Origin: Oligoflexia bacterium
Lineage (GTDB): Bacteria; Bdellovibrionota; UBA1018; CAIMNF01
Direction: 5' to 3'
Assembly: GCA_903858975.1 (NCBI GenBank)
Contig: CAIOKW010000094.1
Coordinates: 1 to 12,272, forward strand
DNA length: 12,272 bases
Shown piece by piece: positions 7,212-12,272 of the stretch. The translations under genes were made by a program, and so were the position numbers. Numbering within the stretch: the stretch's first letter is position 1; the number at the start of each line of letters is the position of its first letter. The notes below the pieces were generated by a model. The model was not told the origin of the DNA, ran no database searches, and saw only the letters and a program-made list of their open reading frames with translations.

Positions 7212-7997
7212 ATGAGCATCTATTGGGATGTCTTTAAGACGAGCCTTAAAAATAATTTCGTACGGGAATTCATCTATCGCTCTAATACGATCGCATTAAC
7301 GATTGCGGACATGATTTGGGTCGTAGTCGAGTACGCGTTCTTTGAAGTGATCTACAGCAACACGATGGTGATCAATGGCTGGAGTAAGGATCAAGTTTTC
7401 TTCTTCTTGGGACTCTTTATTTCTAGCGACTCCCTCTTCACGACCTTCTTCCAGCGTTCCTTTTGGACCTTTCCCTACATGATCAACCAAGGGGACTTAG
7501 ATATCCTCCTCACGAAACCCGTGAGCCCCGTATTTTTAGCCACCTTTCGGGATATTAACTTCACCCAGATCGTGAACTTATTTCTAGGCCTCTACATCAT
7601 CCACCACTATGGGGCTTCAGCCGGTTTTGCTGGCGGGATCGCCTGGATTGGGGTTGCGTTTTGGGTACTGATTGGGCTTCTCACTCAATACTTAGTTCGC
7701 TTCTTCTTTGTGATCTGGGTGTTTTGGATCGAGCGCGGGATTACCGTTTCACGCCTTTACTACCAATTCTATGCACTCGCGAATAAGCCCTCAGGACTCT
7801 ACCCGAAGTCCGTTCGTTATCTCATTAAGACCGCACTCCCTTTTGCATTCATGGGGTCCGTCCCGGCGGAAGTTCTTACGGGCCGCGGAAGCTCTTGGAA
7901 CCATCTCTTAGTATTTGGAGTTCTCTCCGCTTACGCGCTGGTGGTAATGCAACTCTGGAAGCGTGGACTTCGTCGCTATCAAAGCGCGAGCTCGTAA
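7212..7997 (+). CDS. ABC transporter permease, second subunit (COG3694 family)
   Basis: A 261-residue membrane protein. I chose ATG 7212, one base after the stop of the first permease gene, because GGGGG (7202-7206) sits 5 nt upstream. An in-frame TTG at 7200 would add four residues and overlap the previous gene. Hydrophobic segments occur at about 28-50, 61-80, 117-134, 139-173, 205-222 and 230-248. The loop motif NQGDLDILLTKPVSPV (92-107) matches the equivalent Gly-x-Leu-D...LLxKPVS element of the partner-permease family. Together with the preceding two genes it completes the three-gene transporter. No terminator with a U-run is visible downstream. Confidence 0.9.
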   Translation: MSIYWDVFKTSLKNNFVREFIYRSNTIALTIADMIWVVVEYAFFEVIYSNTMVINGWSKDQVFFFLGLFISSDSLFTTFFQRSFWTFPYMINQGDLDILLTKPVSPVFLATFRDINFTQIVNLFLGLYIIHHYGASAGFAGGIAWIGVAFWVLIGLLTQYLVRFFFVIWVFWIERGITVSRLYYQFYALANKPSGLYPKSVRYLIKTALPFAFMGSVPAEVLTGRGSSWNHLLVFGVLSAYALVVMQLWKRGLRRYQSASS

Positions 7998-8004
7998 AAT
8001 GAGT

Positions 8005-8020
8005 GGTCGCCGTGGCGACC
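8005..8020. promoter_or_regulatory. Palindrome copy 1 (candidate parS)
   Basis: GGTCGCCGTGGCGACC, with perfect 7-bp arms and a GT centre. Flanking T and A extend the arms to 8 bp. It starts 8 bp after the stop codon of the second permease gene. Confidence 0.7.
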
Positions 8021-8077
8021 AGATCAAACATCACCCGAAGCCCGCTCGATCCCCATTGATCATCAAATCCATTTCTT

Positions 8078-8093
8078 GATCGCCGTGGCGACC
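8078..8093. promoter_or_regulatory. Palindrome copy 2 (candidate parS, one mismatch)
   Basis: GATCGCCGTGGCGACC. It has the same GT centre and orientation as copy 1, with one change (G to A at position 2) that breaks one arm pair. Confidence 0.65.
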
Positions 8094-8110
8094 GATTGAA
8101 TCTGAACTTT

Positions 8111-8126
8111 GGTCGCCACGGCGACC
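8111..8126. promoter_or_regulatory. Palindrome copy 3 (candidate parS)
   Basis: GGTCGCCACGGCGACC, which is the exact reverse complement of copy 1. It is therefore the same site in opposite orientation, with intact 7-bp arms. Its centre lies 33 bp from that of copy 2. Confidence 0.7.
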
Positions 8127-8181
8127 GAGACTTTTTACTCACACTCGAAAATCATGTTCAGTTCGATCCGTAATTCCATTC

Positions 8182-8197
8182 GGTCGCCGCGGCGACC
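8182..8197. promoter_or_regulatory. Palindrome copy 4 (candidate parS, perfect)
   Basis: GGTCGCCGCGGCGACC is a perfect 16-bp palindrome, and flanking C and G make it 18 bp (8181-8198). It lies about 25-50 bp upstream of the likely parA promoter elements, so protein bound here could also affect parAB transcription. Confidence 0.72.
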
Positions 8198-8220
8198 GGT
8201 TCTGCAATTTTATATTTTGT

Positions 8221-8248
8221 TTGTATATTGACGGAGAGTGAATACAAT
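8221..8248 (+). promoter_or_regulatory. Possible sigma-70-type promoter of parAB
   Basis: TTGTAT (8221-8226) and TACAAT (8243-8248) are separated by 16 bp, a reasonable fit to -35 and -10 boxes. Transcription would start near 8255, giving a short leader with the strong ribosome-binding site AAGGAGG (8263-8269) 5 nt before ATG 8275. The call rests on motif likeness only. Confidence 0.35.
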
Positions 8249-8274
8249 TATTTTGACAGATCAAGGAGGCATCT

Positions 8275-9333
8275 ATGTTTAAAGAAATGTTATTTACACC
8301 CAATGAATTTGCACAGCTTGCAAAACTCGATAAGAATTTAATCCCTGCTCTTGAGAGCAACGGGGCCATTAAAACCCACAGAAAACGAATCGGAAATGTT
8401 GACCGCAAAGTTTTAAGCCTGGAAGAAGTTCAAAACTTTTTCAAAATGCTGCGCGAATTTGACCTCGCCACACACGAAGAAAATATGGCTAGCAACATGG
8501 GCGCGGGTGCTGAGTCTGCGGGAAGCGCCATCATCGTAAGTGAAGCAATCGCCGCGGCGACCAAGCATGTTGCGGCGCATCCAAGCCATAAAGCTCAAAT
8601 GTTTTACAACGTAAAAGGCGGAACAGGTAAGTCCACCCTTACGGCGCAGTTCGTCATGATGGCTTCTCTCTTAGGCTATCGCGTACTTGCGATCGATCTC
8701 GATGGTCAAGGACACCTGAGCGTGAATCTGGACATTCTGGACGCTCACGAACGTCCCACCATCTATGATGTGCTCATCAATGATCTTCCGATCGACCAAG
8801 CCATCATGAATGTGGCCCCTGGACTGGACCTCATTCCGGCCAATCTTCAACTTTGTAACATTGAGATCCCTCTCAATAACAAAACTCGAAGAGAATATCG
8901 CCTTTCTGAAGCGATCGCGAAAATCTCAGACCAATACGATCTCATCATCGCTGACACGAACCCTGCAGCTTCTATCCTGAATGGCTCCATGCTCGTTGCA
9001 TCAGATCGCGTGAATGTCATTTGCGCAACCAATCCACTATCTTTTCATGGAATGTCGCTTGTAATGGCAACCATCGAAGAAATGCAACGCGAATTCCGTC
9101 GCTCACTCGACGTGAAGATCATTCCGAATATGTATGACAATCGCGAAGTGATCAGCCAGGAAGTGCTCGGAGAACTCCGCTCACAATTTCCTGATCATTG
9201 CGCTAAAGCCGTGATCAATCGTAGCGCCGACCTCAATGAAGCCACGAAACGAAGAACGACGGTTCTTGATGTCAACACCAAGGGAACTGCAGCAAATGAC
9301 ATCAACGAACTTACTCACGAACTTTTAAAATAA
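8275..9333 (+). CDS. parA: ParA-type partition ATPase with N-terminal DNA-binding-like domain
   Basis: A 352-residue deviant-Walker ATPase that, with ParB, would move and position DNA copies over the nucleoid. The core shows the deviant Walker A motif KGGTGKST (114-121), Walker A' IDLDGQG (140-146) and Walker B DLIIADTNP (222-230). Residues 1-65 form an extra domain with a winged-helix/MerR-like look (FTPNEFAQLAKLD, then ALESNGAIK and RKVLSLEEVQ). This feature and the length are typical of plasmid type Ia ParA proteins, which repress their own promoter. A Gly/Ala/Ser-rich linker (about 70-100) joins the two parts, and a fifth degenerate palindrome is embedded in its codons 91-96. ParB is encoded 19 bp downstream. 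Whether this is a chromosomal accessory copy or sits on a plasmid or integrated element cannot be told from the window. Confidence 0.93.
   Translation: MFKEMLFTPNEFAQLAKLDKNLIPALESNGAIKTHRKRIGNVDRKVLSLEEVQNFFKMLREFDLATHEENMASNMGAGAESAGSAIIVSEAIAAATKHVAAHPSHKAQMFYNVKGGTGKSTLTAQFVMMASLLGYRVLAIDLDGQGHLSVNLDILDAHERPTIYDVLINDLPIDQAIMNVAPGLDLIPANLQLCNIEIPLNNKTRREYRLSEAIAKISDQYDLIIADTNPAASILNGSMLVASDRVNVICATNPLSFHGMSLVMATIEEMQREFRRSLDVKIIPNMYDNREVISQEVLGELRSQFPDHCAKAVINRSADLNEATKRRTTVLDVNTKGTAANDINELTHELLK
8547..8562. promoter_or_regulatory. Palindrome copy 5, degenerate, inside parA
   Basis: AATCGCCGCGGCGACC matches 14 of 16 bases of copy 4. It has lost the first two G bases of the left arm but keeps the full right arm. 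It falls in codons 91-96 of parA (Ala-Ile-Ala-Ala-Ala-Thr), in the linker where codon choice is least constrained. Confidence 0.5.
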
Positions 9334-9352
9334 TTGATTCACGGAGGATCAC

Positions 9353-10243
9353 ATGGAAACTAAAAAAGAAGCAAAAACCCGTCAAGGAAGCGGATATTTG
9401 AAACAGCTCTACGCTACTGCTCGCACGAGCGCTGACAACACCCATAGCGGATTAAAAGGTCTCACTACCTTCCTCGTTAATTTCGTTCCTGTAGATAAAG
9501 TGGATGCATCTGAACTCCAAGTCAGAACTCACTTCAATGATGCAGAAATCGAAGCACTCGCTCACTCGATCAAGGAACATGGCGTACTCCAACCCATTCT
9601 CGTTGTTCAAGACGGCGACCGCTATAAAGTAATTGCCGGTGAACGCCGCTTGCGCGCTTCAAAACTTGCAGGACTGGAGCGCATTCCAGCGCGAGTCATT
9701 CACTCTACTGATAAAGCAGTTCACGAAATTGCACTTCGTGAAAACCTTGATCGCGTAGACCTCCATCCCATCGAAGAAGGTGAAGGCTACAACTCACTGA
9801 TTACTGCTGGCGCTTACACGAGCCACGAAGCGATCGCAACCGCATTTGGAAAACCAAAATCCAGAATCACGGAATGCATGGGCTTTACCCGTCTTCCAGA
9901 AGCAACTAAAGTCATGCTTCTAGAAAAAAACCTTAAAAGCCGGGCACTCCTCAGAACGCTTCTCAACACTCCAGTGGAAGAGCACATGGCGATGATTGCG
10001 AAAGCCACTCACGAAGACGAGAACACGCTCGTCCTTGCCACTGCAGGAAAAGTACTGAAAACCAATCAAACCAAAACCAGCACTGGCCCAAAACCTTTTA
10101 CTTTTGCCGTCACTACTAAGAAAGTAAAAATCCCAGGATTCACCTGGAAAGCGGGCGAAGGAAAAGAGCGCCTAGAAAAAGCTCGTGAAGAACTCTACAA
10201 GCTTACCGAAGCTGTCGAGAAAACTCTCGCGAACTTGAAATAA
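9353..10243 (+). CDS. parB: ParB-type CTPase clamp / centromere-binding protein
   Basis: A 296-residue protein with a strong ribosome-binding site (GGAGG, 5 nt before ATG 9353). The N-terminal CTP-binding domain is intact: box GVLQPILV (77-84), the GERRLRA motif (96-102), and ENLDRVDLHPIEEGEGY (130-146) matching the third CTP motif. A helix-turn-helix region follows (about 156-204). Its recognition helix reads GKPKSRITE where chromosomal ParB usually has GKSRSHVAN, and the usual GHAR word after it is absent (KSRALLR). Residues about 255-296 form a charged amphipathic C-terminus that probably dimerises. The family loads at parS, slides as a clamp, and stimulates ParA. Here the candidate site is the GC-rich palindrome upstream of parA. 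Confidence 0.93.
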   Translation: METKKEAKTRQGSGYLKQLYATARTSADNTHSGLKGLTTFLVNFVPVDKVDASELQVRTHFNDAEIEALAHSIKEHGVLQPILVVQDGDRYKVIAGERRLRASKLAGLERIPARVIHSTDKAVHEIALRENLDRVDLHPIEEGEGYNSLITAGAYTSHEAIATAFGKPKSRITECMGFTRLPEATKVMLLEKNLKSRALLRTLLNTPVEEHMAMIAKATHEDENTLVLATAGKVLKTNQTKTSTGPKPFTFAVTTKKVKIPGFTWKAGEGKERLEKAREELYKLTEAVEKTLANLK

Positions 10244-10264
10244 CGCTCAATTAGTATTCAAAAC

Positions 10265-10304
10265 AAAAAAGGCCTGGCTGCTTCATCTGCAGCCAGGCCT
10301 TTTT
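10265..10304. terminator. Bidirectional rho-independent terminator between parB and the PLD gene
   Basis: GGCCTGGCTGC (10271-10281) pairs perfectly with GCAGCCAGGCC (10289-10299) around a 7-nt loop. Six A residues precede it and five T residues follow. It therefore gives a hairpin plus U-run in both directions, ending parAB on the plus strand and the convergent phospholipase D-family gene on the minus strand. Confidence 0.93.
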
Positions 10305-10312
10305 CTTTAGGA

Positions 10313-11503
10313 CTAATTCCCGTTTCCATTCCCATCTGAATCAGATGGATGAGCATTATCTTTTTTGCACTGAAGACTTTGCTGCCAAGTCTCCGCATTC
10401 TTTTCCGCATAATCTGAATAAAGAATGGTTCCAAGCGCTCGCACGAAAGCGGGATCATTTGAAAAAATTCCATATTCACGATTCATGGTCAAACTTGTGG
10501 TCGACCCATTTACTGAACCCACCCACGCAAAAAGGCTATCTACTAAAATGGCTTTCGCATGCAAGTAACCCGCATGCCCTGCAACACCGATACTCGCATT
10601 AAAAGTCTTCGTATGAATACCTGCTGCATCAAATTCTGAGTAGATTCGAGTCCAAGTATCCATCGCTGATTGATCTGGACGACCAAAGGAACAGGCGCTT
10701 GATACCATGATGAAAACTTTTACACCCCGCTTCGCAGCACGAACCAGCGCTGCGTTCATAGTAGGGTCTTTGAGATATTGGTTTTCGATTTGGATCGTTT
10801 TCTTGGCAGAATCGATAAATCTCACAAGTGGGTCTAGTGAAAAAGGGCTCGCAGTAATCCGGCCCCTCGCCGTACTGACCACTCCCCGAACATCCACTGC
10901 GCGATCTTCGATATCTGAAATCACTAGCGACTGCACTGACTTTACGACCACAGGATCTCGGGTCACCACTGTGTAATCACGATTACAAAGCGCCGGTTTC
11001 TCTGCTTCATCACAAAGGTTTGATGGATTAAAATTTCCCGTGCTGAGAAGGAGTAAATTCGAATCAGAGATCATGACTTTACCGTGTTGAAAACAAATAC
11101 CACCACCGGAACCACAAAGACCTTTGTCAAATGGCACATACGTTCCGCCATGAGAACGAACAAACTTAACAAAATTCTTAGCTTCAACGCACTTTGCATC
11201 GTCATTCGCCGATGAAGCCGTAAAAACCTGGCAAGCATCTCCAAATGGGGTCGGCTCTTGAACAATCCGAAGCTTAACTCCGCGATTCATCGCAGCCTCA
11301 AGGGCTTGGAAAATTTTTGAGTCTTTAACGGTGTAAACTTCCATCTCCAGAGTAGACTTCGCGGAATTAATCATCTGAAGGTGAGGCGCACCTGAGGAGT
11401 TTTCGTAGAATCGATCTAAGGTCTGCGCGAAAACGGGCAACGCAGTCACCTGTAAAAGTATCGCTAAAGTGATCCCAAAAATCTTAGATTTCATTTCACT
11501 CAT
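10313..11503 (-). CDS. Exported phospholipase D-superfamily protein with two HKD motifs
   Basis: A 396-residue protein. Residues 1-26 are a signal peptide (basic start, hydrophobic core, FAQ end), so it acts outside the cytoplasm. Two complete HxK(x)4D catalytic motifs are visible: HGKVMISD (140-147) and HAKAILVD (315-322), each followed by a Gly/Asn-containing stretch (STGNFN 154-159; GSVNGS 329-334). The pair builds one active site for phosphodiester cleavage or transfer. Substrates in the superfamily include phospholipids (phospholipase D, cardiolipin synthase) and nucleic acids (Nuc-type nucleases), and I cannot choose between them. The tail (387-396) is low-complexity Ser/Asp/Gly/Asn. 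ATG 11503 has GGGAG 6 nt upstream and overlaps the stop of the small upstream gene (ATGA). Confidence 0.9.
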   Translation of the reverse strand: MSEMKSKIFGITLAILLQVTALPVFAQTLDRFYENSSGAPHLQMINSAKSTLEMEVYTVKDSKIFQALEAAMNRGVKLRIVQEPTPFGDACQVFTASSANDDAKCVEAKNFVKFVRSHGGTYVPFDKGLCGSGGGICFQHGKVMISDSNLLLLSTGNFNPSNLCDEAEKPALCNRDYTVVTRDPVVVKSVQSLVISDIEDRAVDVRGVVSTARGRITASPFSLDPLVRFIDSAKKTIQIENQYLKDPTMNAALVRAAKRGVKVFIMVSSACSFGRPDQSAMDTWTRIYSEFDAAGIHTKTFNASIGVAGHAGYLHAKAILVDSLFAWVGSVNGSTTSLTMNREYGIFSNDPAFVRALGTILYSDYAEKNAETWQQSLQCKKDNAHPSDSDGNGNGN

Positions 11504-11751
11504 CCCAAACTCCCTGCCCTGTTCTGCCAGATCACCCTGCAGGTTTCAAGCGAAGGTTCATCATTCTTGAAATTAGTTAAGCATATGAAATCAAATGGCT
11601 TTTCAAGCCCAGAATCCCGCAAACCTGAGTCCGTTAGCAGATCGATGGAACCCCATCGCTGGATCCGCTGACCTGAGGCCTGAATTGAATTCCAAGTAAT
11701 AAACATCAAGCCTATAGAAGCAATAAGCGTTCCAGCCCATCTCGCACCCAA
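11500..11751 (-). CDS. Small exported or membrane-anchored protein coupled to the PLD gene
   Basis: An 83-residue reading frame starting at TTG 11751, with AGGGA in the sequence just upstream. An in-frame ATG at 11706-11704 would give 68 residues. The start is hydrophobic (LIASIGLMFITW, about 9-20) and ends near SIQASG, like a signal peptide or single membrane anchor. The remainder is hydrophilic with two cysteines (C57, C71) that could pair outside the cytoplasm. Its TGA overlaps the ATG of the phospholipase D-family gene (ATGA). That overlap and the ordinary amino-acid composition are the main reasons to believe it is real. I do not recognise the family; a helper or inhibitor of the enzyme is only a guess. 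Confidence 0.55.
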   Translation of the reverse strand: MGARWAGTLIASIGLMFITWNSIQASGQRIQRWGSIDLLTDSGLRDSGLEKPFDFICLTNFKNDEPSLETCRVIWQNRAGSLG

Positions 11752-11757
11752 GCCTTC

Positions 11758-11790
11758 CCTGACCCGGGGTCTGTCTAAAGTTTGGTCAGG
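11758..11790. repeat. Inverted repeat upstream of the small gene
   Basis: CCTGACC (11758-11764) and GGTCAGG (11784-11790) are perfect 7-bp arms 19 bp apart. They lie just upstream of the TTG start at 11751 and could be an operator or an mRNA hairpin in the leader of the small gene/PLD unit. No U-run follows in either direction, so a terminator is unlikely. The remainder of 11752-11826 shows no clear gene or promoter. Confidence 0.35.
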
Positions 11791-11826
11791 TACCTATTTC
11801 CTATTCAGCCGAGAAGTACCTAGAAC

Positions 11827-11866
11827 AAAAAAGCGGCTGCCTCGCAAATTGCGAAGGCAGCCGCTT
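11827..11866 (-). terminator. Rho-independent terminator of trigger factor
   Basis: On the minus strand a long hairpin is formed by AAGCGGCTGCC and GGCAGCCGCTT (11831-11841 with 11856-11866). It has an inner TCGC/GCGA stem and ends in six U residues (11832-11827). It lies 22 bp past the trigger factor stop codon, as expected for that gene's terminator. Confidence 0.88.
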
Positions 11867-11888
11867 CAAATTCAACTTCCAACAACTC

Positions 11889-12145
11889 TTACTTCGATTT
11901 GATTTCTTTTACTTTTGCAGAGCTCAGAATCAACTGAATCGTCAACTCTTCACGCACGCGATATTCGAAGTTTGAGCGATCACGAGGATTCGCTTCGAAA
12001 CGATCTGCAAGCGTCTTCATGTCTGTTCCGAAATTTTCAGCCATTTTTTTCATTTCAGCTTCCATATCAGCAGGCTTCACTTCAATTTTTTCTTTTTTCG
12101 CAATTGAATCAAGCAAGATCCCAGCGCGAACTTGAGTGTCTGCAC
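11889..12145 (-). CDS. tig: Trigger factor, C-terminal part only (5' end lost at a join)
   Basis: The last 84 or so codons match the end of the trigger factor C-terminal domain. There is a helix with VRAGILLDSIAKKEKI, then VKPADMEAEMKKMAENFG, then the closing helix ELTIQLILSSAKVKEI. Trigger factor is the ribosome-associated chaperone and prolyl isomerase that meets nascent chains. The remaining roughly 350 residues of a normal protein are absent. Upstream of about 12145 the frame runs into very GC-rich DNA and reads as an arginine-rich nonsense peptide, so the reading frame there is not trigger factor. The gene is probably intact in the organism and broken only by the join described separately. 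Confidence 0.8.
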
Positions 12146-12271
12146 GGCCGGCGCCCCGTACGCGTCCGCGGCCCACCACTCGACCAGAAAGCGGTCGACG
12201 GGCGACCCGCCGTCGTCCCAGGGGGCGCTCCAGGCCACGTCGAGGGTGTCCCACGCCGCGTTGGTGAGGCT
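12146..12271 (-). CDS. Fibronectin type III-like fragment from foreign high-GC DNA
   Basis: The minus strand, read from 12271, gives 42 open codons with a fibronectin type III pattern: LDVAWSAPWDDGGSP, then VDRFLVEWW. This matches the conserved strand-B Trp, the Pro, the GGSP turn and the Y/F-x-V-E strand C of such domains. Its frame differs from that of trigger factor, so the two do not form a natural fusion. GC is about 75% here, against well under 50% in the adjoining trigger factor sequence. The source could be a high-GC bacterium (for example an actinobacterium) or a high-GC protist. Confidence 0.55.
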
Positions 12272-12272
12272 G

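Larger units (their letters stand above)
8005..8197. repeat. Cluster of four 16-bp palindromes upstream of parA (candidate parS centromere)
   Basis: The gene-free stretch 7998-8274 holds four copies of GGTCGCCGYGGCGACC or its complement. They lie at 8005-8020, 8078-8093, 8111-8126 and 8182-8197. Centre-to-centre spacings are 73, 33 and 71 bp, the first two close to whole helical turns. None is followed by a U-run, so they are not terminators. Their position before a parAB pair and their 16-bp length, the same as canonical parS, make a ParB-binding centromere the leading explanation. An operator bound by the N-terminal domain of ParA is the main alternative. Apart from the repeats, a promoter and a ribosome-binding site, I see nothing else in this stretch. 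Confidence 0.75.

Noticed and set aside
8005..8197. Palindromes as rho-independent terminators of the ABC operon
   Set aside because: The arms could form hairpins, but none is followed by a run of T on either strand, and four spaced copies are more than a terminator needs.
8005..8197. CRISPR array
   Set aside because: The repeat is only 16 bp and palindromic, spacing is irregular (73, 33, 71 bp between centres), and there are no cas genes.
7876..8408. Minus-strand open frames across the palindrome cluster and the start of parA
   Set aside because: They run across the palindromic repeats and antisense to parA and the permease, have unlikely Arg/Ser-rich composition and no domain pattern. They are by-products of GC-rich repeats.
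12158..12168. Cloning-adaptor-like string ACGCGTCCG near the join
   Set aside because: It resembles a known library adaptor, but the bases fit without a break into the fibronectin type III-like reading frame, so chance is the simpler explanation.
11889..12254. A single 121-residue gene starting in the GC-rich end
   Set aside because: Its first 37 residues are an out-of-frame reading of the fibronectin type III-like fragment. Only the part from about 12145 leftwards is trigger factor.

Overview
The window is about 12.1 kb of moderate-GC (roughly 45-50%) bacterial DNA with a short piece of very different, high-GC DNA at its right edge. Three things suggest a Gram-negative organism of the Bdellovibrio type (Bdellovibrionota or a near relative): a sigma-54 enhancer-binding protein, many exported proteins with classical signal peptides, and a lysine/alanine-rich histone H1-like protein. 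This placement is inferred from gene style, because no rRNA or marker gene is present apart from a fragment of trigger factor.

Layout. On the minus strand at the left are two exported proteins in a probable operon: a cysteine-rich repeat protein (102-1670) and the first 29 residues of a second one (1-88). Diverging from them is a GAF-like/AAA+/Fis sigma-54 activator (1709-3244), followed after 29 bp by the histone H1-like protein (3274-3762). That unit ends in a strong rho-independent terminator that lies inside the 3' coding end of a convergent SAM methyltransferase gene (3759-4376, minus). Next comes a four-gene plus-strand operon: an unrecognised exported protein (4408-5400), then an ABC ATPase and two membrane permeases (5397-7997) that match the COG4586/COG4587/COG3694 family. 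A 277-bp gene-free stretch follows, carrying four copies of a 16-bp palindrome, consensus GGTCGCCGYGGCGACC. It leads into a ParA/ParB pair (8275-10243) that closes with a bidirectional terminator. On the minus strand beyond it are an exported phospholipase D-family protein with two HKD motifs (10313-11503), translationally coupled to a small upstream gene (11500-11751). Last come a terminator and the C-terminal end of trigger factor (11889 to about 12145).

Main point of interest. The parAB pair appears to be a complete DNA-segregation cassette whose candidate centromere is not the near-universal parS (TGTTTCACGTGAAACA) but a GC-rich palindrome of the same length. It occurs four times upstream of parA, with a fifth degenerate copy inside parA. 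The ParB recognition-helix region differs from the usual chromosomal sequence, which fits a changed specificity. The ParA has an N-terminal winged-helix-like domain typical of plasmid type Ia ParA, whereas ParB looks like a chromosomal/type Ib CTPase.

Caution. From about 12146 to the right end, GC rises to about 75% (92 of 122 bases in 12151-12272 by hand count). The minus strand there encodes a fibronectin type III-like fragment in a different frame from trigger factor. This looks like a chimeric join, most likely an assembly or library artefact.
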